Origin: Arthrospiribacter ruber
GTDB lineage: Bacteria; Bacteroidota; Bacteroidia; Cytophagales; Cyclobacteriaceae
DNA: 52,964 bases
NCBI RefSeq assembly: GCF_019343195.1
Contig: NZ_RPHB01000014.1
Span: 1 to 52,964 of the forward strand
Direction: 5' to 3'
The notes below the pieces were generated by a model. That model was not told the DNA's origin. It ran no database searches and was given only the letters and a program-made list of their open reading frames with translations. Shown here piece by piece: positions 7,004 through 17,297 of the stretch (positions are counted from its first letter, which is position 1; the number at the start of each line of letters is the position of its first letter). A program made the position numbers and the translations under genes.

Positions 7004-9789
7004 CGGATGACCTGGATTGTGCCTTTCAGCTTCTTCTGCTGGAGTGCAGGATCCAAGGCATCAAACATGACTGTGGCACTGTAGAAATAAGTACCGGCAG
7101 GAAGATCATTGCCATTCATGTCGCGACCATCCCACCTGATAAAGATATCGTTCTCACTTGCTGTAAGGCTATTATAATTGAATACTTCTACTCCCCACCT
7201 GTTGACTATGAAGATTTCTACACCTGTTACGAACCTAGGGCATTTGGAAAATGGTGCGTCAAACGCCATGAAGGTTTCATTGATACCATCTCCATTTGGC
7301 GTGAAAGCATTGGGTAAGTCATAATTGGGGCAATTATCCACACAAACGACATTGCTTGGGTCACTCTCGTTTCCAGACCTGTCAACTGCTGTAATGTAAT
7401 AACACCCTCGGAATGTAGGGAGGTTGGTGATGGTAGCCTGAAGATCAAAAGGCGAATAAGTTCCGACCAAATTGAAAACTCCATCTTCTCCATCAGGAGT
7501 GAAATACAACCTAAAACTACTTAGTTCATCATCACAGTCACCTGAGAAATCAGGTTCCCAGCTCAGTCTATGTTCAAAATTATTGAATCCGCAGATTTTA
7601 TCCGAAAGAAATTCTGTACAGTCCGGTCCTTCAAATGTCAGTACAGGTGGGCAGGGAAGCCTGTCGTCATCAGGTCTTGCACAGACTATTTGGGATTTAT
7701 TTTCAAGTGGATATTCCAATTGATCTATGTTGTATGCACCTTTGGTAATGACATAGTAGCAATATTCAATGTCCCTTTGCAATGGCACGCCATTATGGCT
7801 ACCGTCATCAAAGTAAGTAAACCCGGCGGAAGTCACATCCACTTCAGCTATTAGTTCGAAGGTGTCTTCATCTTGAGCGTCAGCATCCGTTCTGTTTCTG
7901 TACACTTCATGGGTGAATTCTTGTATGGCATTGTTCCATGGCACATTGAAATCCCAATTGAGTTCAATGGCTTCATTGATAATTGTTGGTGAAAGCCTAA
8001 CCGAAGAAGCTGAACTGGAGCTGTCAATGGTAGTATTGTTTTCCCGTAAGATTACTTTATAGTTGTATACCAGGTTTTCAGTATTCAGACCAACATCTGT
8101 AAATGAGGTATCAGATGTCGTAATCACAGATACCCTGTTTTGATTCCCTGTGAAGCCGGTATTCCGGAGAAGTTCATAAGTAAATGGACCTGGGAACTGT
8201 TCCCGGTCAATATCATAAGGTGGGGTCCATCGGATGAAAATTTCCCCATCTTCTGTATCCGTGGCTTCCACACTTACATTGGTGATGAGTGGTACATCTA
8301 CATCTACAGTAATACATATTTCTTCAGAGACAATACTTTCGCCCAGTCTTGGCGTAGGGAAGGCAGCTACCAACCTGTAACAATAAGTGTTTCCAGGTGC
8401 GAGTCCTTCTCCATTGTTATCGTCTACAAATTCGAATATGTTCATGTTGGTGGTGCCTACAAGCTCATAACCTGCCCGAATTCCTGTCTCGCAGGAATCA
8501 GGTTCATAAGGGTCTGAGTTGAGCCTACGCCAAACCTGCATGGTTTCGGCACTGTTAGCACAGGAATAAGGATCCCATTCCAGCTTGGCTGAGCGGCCTT
8601 GTTGCTGCTCAATATTATCGATGACAGGAGGAGGTCCCACTACTTTAATTCTCCAAGTCCTTATATCTACTAAAGCTGGTCCCGAACTTGGCTGGTCAGT
8701 GATCCTCACCCTTACTTCATAATCCCTTTCTCTAACATGGTTACAGACGGTCTGCCACTCGAAATTAACAATACCAGGACTTGGCTGAAAAGAACTTAAA
8801 GGATTATAGGAAGCTGGAGAAGTATTTATTTCAAACGGTTCTCCAAATAACTCAATTCTTATAGGGTTTCCATCGGGGTCTGATCCTTGTATGATTTCCT
8901 CTATTTTGGTACCCGCGACTACACAGAGGTCCGGAGGAAGTTCCAATTCTGGGCGCTGATTATTGGTGTTTTCAATAATGATCTGCATGTCCCTGATCAC
9001 ATATCCGATCAAACGGTATTCTCCTCCTATCCGCCGCCATTCTTGCACCTGCAATGCAATGTTATATTGACCGGCAAGACCAGGGGCATCCCATACTAAG
9101 TCGCCTGTGATGGGATCCATAGAAATAAAGGGGTTACCTGAACCATCTTCCCGGTTAAAAGAAAACTCGCCTGAAGCAGGGCTTCTGTAATTGTTTACAA
9201 ATCTCTGAAATCCCTGTTTGGGTCTTACGGTAATTTCATCGAAAAAATAAGCTAGGCTATCTCCGTCGGGGTCAAATGCACCTGGATTATGGATATATCT
9301 CACATTTACTCCTCCATTATCTACAGGTGGAATGGTCAGGACCGGTGAATTGTTGATTCCGATAAACGGATCAATGGTAATCATGGTCTCTACATAAAAT
9401 GGTGTATCCACCGAATTGTCCATGTTGAGGGTATTCGCATTTCTGTTGAATTCCCTAAACCAAATGGTGTATTGACCGGGACCTTGATAAGTATGGGTAA
9501 TGACAAAAGTTGTCTTTTCAATATTATTGCCCAGTTGTTCTACGGTCTGAAAATCATTTTCAGTATTTAGTCTCGTTTCTCTTCCATCACCAAAATTGAT
9601 GTCTCCAGGCCCCAATACCACAGTGGACCGGGTGTCAGTATAACCAATTACTGTAATTCTGTACGTTAGTGCTGTTGTGCTGACCCTTTCAGCAATTATT
9701 TCTCCTGCGCGTATATGGGTAGCTTGGGAGTGATGAATGGCTAAGCCAAACATGCAACAGAAAATTAAAAGTATGTATTTGATTTTCAT
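7000..9789 (-). CDS. secreted T9SS type B sorting-domain protein with PKD/FnIII-like repeats
   Basis: A 929-residue cell-surface or secreted protein. The signal peptide MKIKYILLIF...HHSQA covers about residues 1-23. Several beta-sandwich repeats follow (PKD/fibronectin type III-like; for example DPDGDSLAYFF, SDPDGNPIRIELFG, and RWTPPYDIDREQFPGPFTYE). The C-terminal 90 residues are the gliding-motility-associated type B sorting domain: NAFTPNGDGINETF, IFIVNRWGVEVFNY, WDGRDMNGNDLPAGTYFY and a final GTIQVIR. Export would therefore be by Sec, then the type IX system. Such proteins are common surface adhesins of gliding Bacteroidota; the ligand is unknown. Confidence 0.9.
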   Translation of the reverse strand: MKIKYILLIFCCMFGLAIHHSQATHIRAGEIIAERVSTTALTYRITVIGYTDTRSTVVLGPGDINFGDGRETRLNTENDFQTVEQLGNNIEKTTFVITHTYQGPGQYTIWFREFNRNANTLNMDNSVDTPFYVETMITIDPFIGINNSPVLTIPPVDNGGVNVRYIHNPGAFDPDGDSLAYFFDEITVRPKQGFQRFVNNYRSPASGEFSFNREDGSGNPFISMDPITGDLVWDAPGLAGQYNIALQVQEWRRIGGEYRLIGYVIRDMQIIIENTNNQRPELELPPDLCVVAGTKIEEIIQGSDPDGNPIRIELFGEPFEINTSPASYNPLSSFQPSPGIVNFEWQTVCNHVRERDYEVRVRITDQPSSGPALVDIRTWRIKVVGPPPVIDNIEQQQGRSAKLEWDPYSCANSAETMQVWRRLNSDPYEPDSCETGIRAGYELVGTTNMNIFEFVDDNNGEGLAPGNTYCYRLVAAFPTPRLGESIVSEEICITVDVDVPLITNVSVEATDTEDGEIFIRWTPPYDIDREQFPGPFTYELLRNTGFTGNQNRVSVITTSDTSFTDVGLNTENLVYNYKVILRENNTTIDSSSSASSVRLSPTIINEAIELNWDFNVPWNNAIQEFTHEVYRNRTDADAQDEDTFELIAEVDVTSAGFTYFDDGSHNGVPLQRDIEYCYYVITKGAYNIDQLEYPLENKSQIVCARPDDDRLPCPPVLTFEGPDCTEFLSDKICGFNNFEHRLSWEPDFSGDCDDELSSFRLYFTPDGEDGVFNLVGTYSPFDLQATITNLPTFRGCYYITAVDRSGNESDPSNVVCVDNCPNYDLPNAFTPNGDGINETFMAFDAPFSKCPRFVTGVEIFIVNRWGVEVFNYNSLTASENDIFIRWDGRDMNGNDLPAGTYFYSATVMFDALDPALQQKKLKGTIQVIR

Positions 9790-9968
9790 AGATACCAGAC
9801 TTTACCGTACAAGATATACGAATTTAACTTATTCAGGACTAAATTATTTTTTTAATCAAACAATAATTTTAAACACTTGGTTAAGATTGCACTCGAAATA
9901 AATGATTTATAGTGATAAAGCGTTCTATTTAGAACGGTTTAAAATAAGTTCAATCGTTTGTGTTCAGA

Positions 9969-9999
9969 TTGTTTGCTAAGCTTTCCAAATGTAAATTTG
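9969..9999 (+). promoter_or_regulatory. Bacteroidota-type promoter for sdhCAB
   Basis: TTG at 9969-9971 and TAAATTTG at 9992-9999 are 20 bases apart. This fits the Bacteroidota consensus TTG-N19/20-TAnnTTTG. Transcription would begin near 10006, about 45 bases before the sdhC start. Confidence 0.5.
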
Positions 10000-10049
10000 G
10001 CCCCTAAGTTTAATAAACCAAAAATCAACGAACACTTAAGAAAAAGTAT

Positions 10050-10733
10050 ATGAGTTGGGTAACTAAAACCTTGAATAGCACCCTGGGCAAGAAACTCTTG
10101 ATGGCCCTCACCGGATTGTTTCTGATATTATTTTTGGTAGTACACTTGGCTGGAAACCTTCAGCTGTTGCTGCCTGATGAAGGTGAATCTTTTAACATTT
10201 ATGCGCAGACCATGGCCAACAATCCGATCATCAGGGTTGTTTCTATTGGTAACTTTGCTTTTATCCTTATTCACGTGATCTGGTCAATTTTGCTCACAAG
10301 GGCTAACAAAAAGGCCCGTCCTGTTAATTATGCAGTAAGTAAAGCCGGTACCAATAGTACTTGGGCTTCCAGAAATATGGGGATTCTAGGAACAGTGATA
10401 TTGTTGTTCTTGATAATCCACTTGAGAGGGTTTTGGTACGAGTTCAAGTTTGGGGAAATTCCCACAGCGGTGTATGATGGAGTGACATACAAAAATGTAT
10501 TTCTAATCATTGCAGAAGCATATTCCAACATTGCTTATGTGGCAGTGTACGTGGTAGCAATGGCCTTTCTGGCTTTTCACCTTTCCCATGGATTTGCAAG
10601 TGCATTCCAGACACTGGGACTTAACCATGTCAAATATTCTCCTTTGATCCAAAAAGTCGGTATCGGCTTCGCGATAATTGTTCCAGCACTGTTTGCCCTT
10701 ATTCCTATTGTGATGTACATCCAATCGCTTTAA
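10050..10733 (+). CDS. sdhC: succinate dehydrogenase cytochrome b subunit (b558 family)
   Basis: The membrane anchor of complex II, which passes electrons from succinate to menaquinone. It is 227 residues with five predicted membrane helices and no separate SdhD, as in the Bacteroidota/Bacillus b558 type. Candidate haem-ligand histidines sit within helices: His32 (VVHLAGN), His75 (ILIHVIW), His124 (LIIHLRGF) and His177/His180 (LAFHLSHGF). It is the first gene of sdhCAB, 40 bp before sdhA. Confidence 0.94.
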   Translation: MSWVTKTLNSTLGKKLLMALTGLFLILFLVVHLAGNLQLLLPDEGESFNIYAQTMANNPIIRVVSIGNFAFILIHVIWSILLTRANKKARPVNYAVSKAGTNSTWASRNMGILGTVILLFLIIHLRGFWYEFKFGEIPTAVYDGVTYKNVFLIIAEAYSNIAYVAVYVVAMAFLAFHLSHGFASAFQTLGLNHVKYSPLIQKVGIGFAIIVPALFALIPIVMYIQSL

Positions 10734-10773
10734 GGTAATTGTAAATGTTTATGGAAATTAAAATTTCAGTCAG

Positions 10774-12708
10774 ATGATATTAGATTCAAAAATACCTGAT
10801 GGCCCATTGGCCGAAAAATGGACCAAACATAAATTCAACATCAAGCTGGTCAATCCGGCCAACAAAAGAAAATACGATGTCATTGTAGTGGGAACTGGCT
10901 TGGCCGGTGCTTCTGCGGCAGCTTCATTAGCCGAACTGGGCTACAACGTAAAAGCTTTTTGCTTCCAGGATAGTCCAAGAAGGGCGCACAGTATTGCCGC
11001 CCAAGGAGGTATAAACGCCGCCAAAAATTATCAAAACGACGGAGATTCTGTATTCAGGCTTTTCTATGATACTATCAAAGGAGGAGACTACAGAGCAAGG
11101 GAAGCAAATGTGTACAGGTTGGCAGAGGTGTCGGTAAGTATTATCGATCAGTGTGTTGCTCAGGGTGTACCTTTTGCAAGAGAGTATGGAGGATTGCTTG
11201 CTAACCGTTCTTTCGGTGGTGCTCAGGTTTCCCGTACTTTTTACGCCAGGGGTCAGACCGGTCAGCAGTTGCTATTAGGGGCATATTCCGCATTGAGCCG
11301 TCAGGTTGCAAATGGAAAGGTAAAGTTGTACCCAAGAACAGAAATGATGGATGTGGTGACCGTTGATGGAAAAGCCAGAGGTATCATTACCAGGAATCTG
11401 ATTACCGGAGCGATAGAATCCCATTCTGCACATGCAGTACTTTTGTGTACAGGAGGATATGGGAACGTGTTTTTCCTTTCTACTAATGCGATGGGTTCCA
11501 ATGTGACTGCAGCATGGAGAGCACATAAAAAAGGGGCATTGATGGCAAATCCATGCTATACCCAAATTCACCCAACATGTATTCCTGTATCGGGAGATCA
11601 TCAGTCCAAGTTGACATTGATGTCCGAATCTTTGAGAAATGATGGTAGGGTATGGGTGCCGGCTACTGTTGAGATTGCCGAAAAACTAAGAAAGGGACAG
11701 ATCAGTCCAAACGATATCAAGGAGGAAGACAGAGACTATTATCTGGAAAGAAAATATCCATCTTTTGGTAACCTTGTCCCTAGGGATGTGGCTTCCAGGA
11801 ATGCCAAATATGTGTGCGATGAAGGTAGAGGCGTAAATGAGACAGGTGAAGCAGTGTTTTTGGATTTCCGTGATGCGATTATCAGAGATGGAGAGGATAC
11901 TATCCGTGCGAAATACGGCAACCTCTTTGATATGTATCAACAAATTACTGGGGACAATCCATACAAATTGCCTATGATGATTTATCCCGCGGTGCACTAC
12001 ACAATGGGCGGGTTATGGGTAGATTACAACTTGATGACCAACATCCCAGGGCTGTACGCTTTAGGTGAGGCTAACTTCTCCGATCATGGTGCGAACAGAT
12101 TAGGAGCGTCTGCTCTGATGCAAGGTCTTGCGGATGGTTATTTTGTGATTCCATATACCATTGGAGATTATTTGGCACAATCCGGATATGATAAAGTAGG
12201 TGCAGATCATCCTGAATTTAAAAAATCTGAAAAAGAAGTCCAAGATAGGGTTCAGAAGCTTTTGAGTATAAAGGGTAAGAAAACCGTAGATCACTTCCAT
12301 AAGCGTTTGGGTAAGATCATGTGGGATTACTGTGGTATGGCGAGAACTGCTGAGGGTCTGACCAAAGCTAAGGCCATGATCAAAGATCTGAAAAAGGAAT
12401 TCTGGACGGACGTCAATGTATTGGGAGATAATGAAGAACTCAATCAGTCATTGGAAAAGGCACATAGAGTGGCGGATTTCATTGAATTGGGAGAATTGAT
12501 GGTAGATGATGCCCTGCACAGAAATGAGTCCTGCGGAGGTCACTTCAGAGAAGAATATCAAACTCCGGAAGGAGAGGCTTTGAGGGATGATGAAAACTTC
12601 GCCTATGTGGCAGCATGGAAGTATTTGGGAGAAGGTCAGGAAGAAGAGTTGGTTAAAGAGCCGTTGGTGTTTGAAAACGTGAAGTTGACCCAAAGAAGTT
12701 ATAAGTAA
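10774..12708 (+). CDS. sdhA: succinate dehydrogenase/fumarate reductase flavoprotein subunit
   Basis: The catalytic subunit that oxidises succinate to fumarate. It has 644 residues. The Rossmann motif [19 protein letters not shown] starts near residue 38, and [13 protein letters not shown] carries His72, the expected covalent FAD site. Substrate-site motifs [10 protein letters not shown] and [20 protein letters not shown] are intact. The C-terminal [14 protein letters not shown] region is complete. It is co-transcribed with sdhC and sdhB, 28 bp before sdhB. Confidence 0.96.
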   Translation: MILDSKIPDGPLAEKWTKHKFNIKLVNPANKRKYDVIVVGTGLAGASAAASLAELGYNVKAFCFQDSPRRAHSIAAQGGINAAKNYQNDGDSVFRLFYDTIKGGDYRAREANVYRLAEVSVSIIDQCVAQGVPFAREYGGLLANRSFGGAQVSRTFYARGQTGQQLLLGAYSALSRQVANGKVKLYPRTEMMDVVTVDGKARGIITRNLITGAIESHSAHAVLLCTGGYGNVFFLSTNAMGSNVTAAWRAHKKGALMANPCYTQIHPTCIPVSGDHQSKLTLMSESLRNDGRVWVPATVEIAEKLRKGQISPNDIKEEDRDYYLERKYPSFGNLVPRDVASRNAKYVCDEGRGVNETGEAVFLDFRDAIIRDGEDTIRAKYGNLFDMYQQITGDNPYKLPMMIYPAVHYTMGGLWVDYNLMTNIPGLYALGEANFSDHGANRLGASALMQGLADGYFVIPYTIGDYLAQSGYDKVGADHPEFKKSEKEVQDRVQKLLSIKGKKTVDHFHKRLGKIMWDYCGMARTAEGLTKAKAMIKDLKKEFWTDVNVLGDNEELNQSLEKAHRVADFIELGELMVDDALHRNESCGGHFREEYQTPEGEALRDDENFAYVAAWKYLGEGQEEELVKEPLVFENVKLTQRSYK

Positions 12709-12736
12709 TTCTAAAGCATTAAAACTCGTAAGAGCC

Positions 12737-13486
12737 ATGAATTTAACATTGAAAATCTGGAGACAGAAAAATAAATCTGACAAAGGCGGATTTAAAGATT
12801 ATAAAGTAAGTGACGTATCCAAAGACATGTCCTTTCTGGAGATGTTGGATGTATTAAATGAGCAGCTTTCGGAAAAAGGTGAAGATCCTGTTCACTTCGA
12901 CCATGACTGTAGAGAAGGCATTTGCGGGATGTGTTCCCTTTATATTAACGGGAAGCCACACGGTCCTTTGCAGACCACTACCTGTCAGCTACACATGAGG
13001 TCTTTTAATGATGGTGAAACCATTACGATTGAGCCTTGGAGAGCTACTGCATTTCCAGTAATGAAAGATCTGGTTGTAGACCGTTCATCTTTTGACAGGA
13101 TCATGCAAGCAGGAGGATATGTTTCTGTCAATACCGGTGGAGTACCTGATGCCAATGAGATTCCCATTCCGAAAAGAATCGCTGATGAAGCATTTGATGC
13201 GGCTACCTGTATAGGTTGTGGGGCTTGTGTAGCAGCCTGTAAAAATGCCTCAGCCATGCTTTTCACTTCTGCTAAAATTTCACAGCTGGCACTTTTGCCT
13301 CAAGGTCAGGTGGAAAGGAAAGAAAGAGCTGAAAGGATGATTGCACAGATGGATGCGGAGGGCTTCGGCGCATGTACCAATACAGGTGCCTGCTCGATAG
13401 AGTGTCCAAAAGGTATCAGTCTTACCAATATTGCCAGGATGAACAGGGAGTATTTCTCTGCGGTAGTAAGTTCAGAGAATGTTTGA
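12737..13486 (+). CDS. sdhB: succinate dehydrogenase/fumarate reductase iron-sulfur subunit
   Basis: The electron-transfer subunit linking the flavoprotein to the membrane cytochrome; 249 residues. The [2Fe-2S] ligands are in [11 protein letters not shown] (Cys58, Cys63, Cys66) with Cys83 in TTCQLH. The further clusters use [15 protein letters not shown] and [15 protein letters not shown]. It is the last gene of the sdh operon, and a strong terminator lies 20 bp downstream. Confidence 0.96.
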   Translation: MNLTLKIWRQKNKSDKGGFKDYKVSDVSKDMSFLEMLDVLNEQLSEKGEDPVHFDHDCREGICGMCSLYINGKPHGPLQTTTCQLHMRSFNDGETITIEPWRATAFPVMKDLVVDRSSFDRIMQAGGYVSVNTGGVPDANEIPIPKRIADEAFDAATCIGCGACVAACKNASAMLFTSAKISQLALLPQGQVERKERAERMIAQMDAEGFGACTNTGACSIECPKGISLTNIARMNREYFSAVVSSENV

Positions 13487-13507
13487 TATTGAGTTTATTT
13501 GAAATTG

Positions 13508-13536
13508 AAAGCCGGCTAGTCCGGCTTTTATTTTTT
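13508..13536 (+). terminator. sdh operon terminator
   Basis: AAAGCCGG (13508-13515) pairs with CCGGCTTT (13521-13528), with a five-base loop and a following T-rich tract. Confidence 0.8.
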
Positions 13537-13726
13537 AAGAATTTTAAAATTTCTAATCTTAGTTTAAGATGAAGGTATTTGTCTCAAATGATATTTTTTA
13601 AATAAAAATTTGACTTTATTTTTTTTTTTTAGCTTAGCTATGCTAGCAAGAATCAGTTGTGAGTTTGGTATTTCTCTCAAGGAGAAGTTTTTAGAAAATA
13701 TGTTTTAAACTAAAAAAAATCCTGAA

Positions 13727-13918
13727 ATGAAAAAAAGAAATTTATTAATTGGATTGTTTACACTACTCTTTGGAGTTGGTGTTTATGCGGGTTGCCCAGT
13801 GGTAGATTGCGGTGCAGATTGTGGTTCGGGTAGTGTTTGTTCCATTACACAATATGTAAACGGGCAGCAATGTTCTTGGACAATTTGTTATGGTGTAGGA
13901 CCTTCTGACAATTATTAA
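13727..13918 (+). CDS. small secreted six-cysteine peptide
   Basis: A 63-residue product not matched to a named family. Residues 1-21 form a Sec signal peptide (MKKRNLLIGLFTLLFGVGVYA). The predicted mature part starts GCPVVDC and carries six cysteines, so up to three disulfides could form in the periplasm or outside. A hairpin follows (13941-13969), and then a beta-propeller protein. The same order of peptide, hairpin and propeller occurs twice more in the window (34387 and 38714), though there the peptides have GG leaders. It resembles the small peptides that precede BF3164-type lipoproteins in Bacteroidota. Function is unknown. Confidence 0.7.
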   Translation: MKKRNLLIGLFTLLFGVGVYAGCPVVDCGADCGSGSVCSITQYVNGQQCSWTICYGVGPSDNY

Positions 13919-13940
13919 TGAAGGAATGAAATTTAACTTT

Positions 13941-13969
13941 GCGAGGGGAATTATTGAAATTTCCCTCGC
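13941..13969 (+). terminator. hairpin between peptide and propeller genes
   Basis: GCGAGGGGAA (13941-13950) pairs with TTCCCTCGC (13961-13969) with one bulged G. The following T tract is poor, so it may be an attenuator or an mRNA-end stabiliser, not a full terminator. Confidence 0.5.
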
Positions 13970-14000
13970 CTTAAATCCTGAATGTAATTGATTTTAAAAT

Positions 14001-15059
14001 ATGGGAAGGTGTTTTTTTATATTGGTTGTATTTTTGATGTATTGTGATTCTAAATTAGAGTTGCAATCTGTTGATTTTAAATTTTCTTATGATTCCTTTT
14101 CAATACAAAAGTCATTAGTAGGAAAGAAACTTGATTTAGGTACAATTTATTCCCCTGTTGATATTTTTTTTGATGATTCACTTCTTTTTGTGTCATCTAT
14201 TGGTCAAAATTTTAATGTAACTGTTTTTGACACGCATGATGATTATTCAAAGCTAGCTCATATTTTTAAAAATGGTGCTGGCCCTTCTGAGACATATTCA
14301 GTTGCTAAGATGGATTTTTTAAAGGATGGATCGGTATGGGTTCATGATATTATGGCTACTTCTATGAAGCGTTTCAACTTTTCTTCGATTATGGACTCAG
14401 TTTTTGTTGAGGAATTGGAAAGTGCTTTTTTTATGAATCCAATACTTTCTGCAGTTTATGTAAATGATAGTATTTTTTATACCACTACTCAAGGTGTTTT
14501 TCCACATTCTAGATTTTATGTTTACTCAAAGGATGGAGATGAAATGAGATCTCATGGAAGCTATCCAAATTTTGGTTTGGAAATTCCCCCCACGGTAGAA
14601 GTGGATGTATTTTGGGCAAAATCAATGGTACACCCTTCTAGAGAAAAATTTATTTTGGCATATGAGTATTTAGACTTAGTGGAATTATTTTCAAGGGATG
14701 GAAATCTCATAAAGCGCATACATGGGCCATTGCAATTTTTACCAAGTTTTGATATTGGAGAAAGAGGAGGGACTCCATATATGAAGCGTGTTTATGAAAA
14801 AACCCGACATGCTTACAAGTCATTGGCAGTCAATGAAGAAGAAATATTTTTGTTATTTGCTAATGGAAGAACAAACAAGCCTGGAGATAAGGAAGCTTCC
14901 ATTCACTATTTTCATGTAGTAGTTTTAAATTGGAATGGCGACCCTATAAGATTTTATGAACTGGACCATGCTGTAGCCTCTATTACGGTTGATTGGAACA
15001 ACAAGATACTGTATGGCTTGGATAGAATAGAATCAGAAATTTATGCATTCCAATTTTAA
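14001..15059 (+). CDS. BF3164/TolB-like six-bladed beta-propeller protein
   Basis: A 352-residue exported protein with a hydrophobic N-terminus (MGRCFFILVVFLMYCDSK). The cysteine could be a lipid site but the lipobox is weak. The body fits Bacteroidota TolB-like/BF3164 propellers: repeated strands such as SPVDIFFDDSLLFVSS, IFKNGAGPSETY (the GxGPxE turn) and FLKDGSVWVHD. No catalytic motif is seen. It is downstream of the six-cysteine peptide and probably co-transcribed. The low GC content compared with sdh suggests different ancestry. Function is unknown; binding of the partner peptide is a guess. Confidence 0.7.
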   Translation: MGRCFFILVVFLMYCDSKLELQSVDFKFSYDSFSIQKSLVGKKLDLGTIYSPVDIFFDDSLLFVSSIGQNFNVTVFDTHDDYSKLAHIFKNGAGPSETYSVAKMDFLKDGSVWVHDIMATSMKRFNFSSIMDSVFVEELESAFFMNPILSAVYVNDSIFYTTTQGVFPHSRFYVYSKDGDEMRSHGSYPNFGLEIPPTVEVDVFWAKSMVHPSREKFILAYEYLDLVELFSRDGNLIKRIHGPLQFLPSFDIGERGGTPYMKRVYEKTRHAYKSLAVNEEEIFLLFANGRTNKPGDKEASIHYFHVVVLNWNGDPIRFYELDHAVASITVDWNNKILYGLDRIESEIYAFQF

Positions 15060-15106
15060 AGTTTATTTTTACTTTTTAAACATCGGATAAATTAGACAGT
15101 TTCTCG

Positions 15107-15138
15107 TTTTTAGACCAATTTAAATATTTGTATCTTTG
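15107..15138 (+). promoter_or_regulatory. promoter for the symporter operon
   Basis: TATCTTTG (15131-15138) matches the Bacteroidota -7 box TAnnTTTG exactly. A T-rich -33 region lies at 15107-15110, 20 bases upstream. The start codon is 49 bases further on. Confidence 0.45.
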
Positions 15139-15187
15139 AAAATTACTATAATTTAGAAATTTTATTTGATTAGATATTTACTGAGGA

Positions 15188-16630
15188 ATGCACCTTATTG
15201 ATCTGGGGATTTTTATAGGCTATATGGTGGCCATGCTTGGTGTTGGGTACTATTTTATGAACCAAAACAAAAGCCAGGATGATTATTATGTAGGTGGGAG
15301 AAGTATCGGGAGTTGGCACATTGGCCTTTCTGTAGTCGCTACGGACGTAGGAGGCGGATTCTCAGTCGGCCTGGGTGGGCTAGGCTTTGTGATGGGGCTT
15401 TCCGGTAGCTGGATGCTTTTTACAGGATTATTGGGAGCTTGGCTGGCAGCTGTATTTTTGATTCCTAGGGTGAAGTCAGACAAAGCCTTCGCAAGTTTTT
15501 ATACATTCCCTCAAATCTTTAAACACCTCTTTGACAAGAAGGTGGGTATTGTTGCTGCCATCATCTCGATGGTGGGCTATTTAGGGTTTACGTCTTCCCA
15601 GTTATTGGCAGGAGCTAAATTAGCTTCCGGAACATTTTTGGAGCTAAGCCTTACCCAAGCTTTGGTCATCATGGGTGTGATTGCAGTGGTTTATACTGTA
15701 TTGGGCGGTCTTAAGGCAGTGATTTATACAGATACAGTGCAGTGGATTGTCCTGATGTTGGGTTTTATATTTATAGGACTTCCAGTGGCCTACTATCATG
15801 TAGGTGGTTGGGAAAGTATAAGGGCAACTCTTCCCGATGAATACTTTACTTTGACTAATCTGAGGTGGCAGGATTTTGCCAATTGGGGGATAACGATCCT
15901 GCCGATATGGTTCATAGGTATGACTTTGTATCAAAGGATTTTTGCCAGTCGGGATGAGAAATCTGCCAAGAAGGCCTGGTTTATCGCAGGATTGTTTGAA
16001 TGGCCTATCATGGCTTTTATGGGAGTAGGCCTGGGTTTGCTTTCCAAGGTAGCCTTTGAGCAGGGGCTTTTGATCATAGATCTTGAAAATCTGGATCCGG
16101 AAATGGGTCTGCCAATTTTGCTAAGGACAATCTTACCGCCCGGAATATTGGGCTTGATGATGGCGGCCTATTTTTCTGCAGTGCTATCTACAGCGGATTC
16201 CTGCCTAATGGCCGCTTCCGGAAATTTGTCAACTGATATTTTTGGTAAATGGCTTAATGCAAAACCTGAAAAACTTCAGATTAGGTTTAGTCAGCTTTTT
16301 ACCTTGATTTTAGGTATATTGGCATTAGTGGTGAGTATGCAGATGACCAATGTGCTGGAATTGATGCTTTACAGCTATGCCTTTATGGTCTCAGGCCTCT
16401 TGGTTCCCATACTTTTTGGATTGTTTACTGATAAAAGAGAGCCTTGGGCTGCGGTTGCTGCCATGATTTCAGGCGGGACAGTCACTGCGACATTGGGAGC
16501 CTTAGAGATAAATCTGCCATTTGGACTTGATCCAAATTTTTTCGGTCTATTTACCTCTTTAGCAATGTATTTGCTTGTTTATTATTCTAAAAGTAAGAAA
16601 AAACAAAATAAAGACAAAGTTTATGCTTAA
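15188..16630 (+). CDS. sodium:solute symporter family transporter
   Basis: A 480-residue membrane protein of the SSS family with about 13 predicted helices, which brings a solute in with sodium. Typical features are an N-terminal GYYFMNQNKSQDDYYVGGRS stretch, glycine-rich GGGFSVGLGGLGFVMGLSGS, and STADSCLMAASGNLSTDIF in the sodium-site helix. The substrate cannot be read from sequence. An acetyltransferase overlaps its end and an amino-acid racemase follows, which suggests an amino acid or derivative. That is inference. Confidence 0.88.
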   Translation: MHLIDLGIFIGYMVAMLGVGYYFMNQNKSQDDYYVGGRSIGSWHIGLSVVATDVGGGFSVGLGGLGFVMGLSGSWMLFTGLLGAWLAAVFLIPRVKSDKAFASFYTFPQIFKHLFDKKVGIVAAIISMVGYLGFTSSQLLAGAKLASGTFLELSLTQALVIMGVIAVVYTVLGGLKAVIYTDTVQWIVLMLGFIFIGLPVAYYHVGGWESIRATLPDEYFTLTNLRWQDFANWGITILPIWFIGMTLYQRIFASRDEKSAKKAWFIAGLFEWPIMAFMGVGLGLLSKVAFEQGLLIIDLENLDPEMGLPILLRTILPPGILGLMMAAYFSAVLSTADSCLMAASGNLSTDIFGKWLNAKPEKLQIRFSQLFTLILGILALVVSMQMTNVLELMLYSYAFMVSGLLVPILFGLFTDKREPWAAVAAMISGGTVTATLGALEINLPFGLDPNFFGLFTSLAMYLLVYYSKSKKKQNKDKVYA

Positions 16631-17066
16631 AATAGAAACACTTTCAGCCATAGATCAAGCAACGTATCTGCAAAAAAAGGAAATAGCTGATTTTCTTTTC
16701 GATCACCTTGATCAGTATGGGGATCCACATTCAGATATCATGAAATGTTTGGATTATGCGCTGGATCAGGCAGTGGACAAGGGAGGTTTTGTGGTTTTGG
16801 CTCGGGAAAACGAATCTGTAGTCGGAGCAGTAGTCATGAACAAAACAGGAATGTCCGGTTATATTCCGGAAAATATTCTGGTGTATATTGCTGTAGATGC
16901 CTCTCAAAGAGGTAAAGGAGTTGGGAAAAAATTGATGGAGACGGCCATTGATCTAGCCAATGGTGATATCGCCCTTCATGTGGAGCCAGATAATCCTGCC
17001 AAAAAATTGTACGAAAAACTGGGCTTTACCAATAAGTACCTTGAAATGAGACTGAAGAAAGGATGA
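16623..17066 (+). CDS. GNAT family N-acetyltransferase
   Basis: From the ATG at 16623 (MLKIETLSAIDQ) it is 147 residues, the usual GNAT length. The start overlaps the symporter's last eight bases, so translation is probably coupled. Acetyl-CoA motif A is VYIAVDASQRGKGVGKKLME, and ALHVEPDNPAKKLYEKLGF is the C-terminal motif. A longer start at 16575 would lie inside the symporter gene and add non-family residues. The stop codon falls at the beginning of a heptamer repeat tract. Substrate is unknown; neighbours suggest an amino acid. Confidence 0.85.
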   Translation: MLKIETLSAIDQATYLQKKEIADFLFDHLDQYGDPHSDIMKCLDYALDQAVDKGGFVVLARENESVVGAVVMNKTGMSGYIPENILVYIAVDASQRGKGVGKKLMETAIDLANGDIALHVEPDNPAKKLYEKLGFTNKYLEMRLKKG

Positions 17067-17182
17067 AGGAGGAAGGATGATGGATGAGGGAGGAAGGATG
17101 AAGGATGAAGGATGAAGGAAGAGGGAGGAAGGATGAGGGATGAGGGATGAGGGAGGAAGGATGGATTAGAAATGAGGGAGGA
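17062..17182 (+). repeat. heptamer repeat tract (GGATGAA/GGAGGAA/GGATGAG)
   Basis: About fifteen imperfect seven-base units run from the acetyltransferase stop codon into the intergenic space. TACTTGGTACTTGGTAC (17244-17260) follows downstream. The same two parts, heptamers and ACCAAGTACC boxes, occur beside the 5S rRNA at 210-240 and 507-540. The tract could change length by slippage. It lies between two genes that appear to form one operon. Confidence 0.8.
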
Positions 17183-17297
17183 AATGTCCCAAGAACAATT
17201 TTAAATTTGAAGGGAAAATCAATCATTTGATTCGAAATCCCTACTTGGTACTTGGTACAAAGTAAACTACAAGTAACTACAAAACGAAAAACTAAAA

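Noticed and set aside
11275-11997. Minus-strand frames opposite sdhA
   Set aside because: They are shadows of a well-supported gene and have no motifs of their own.
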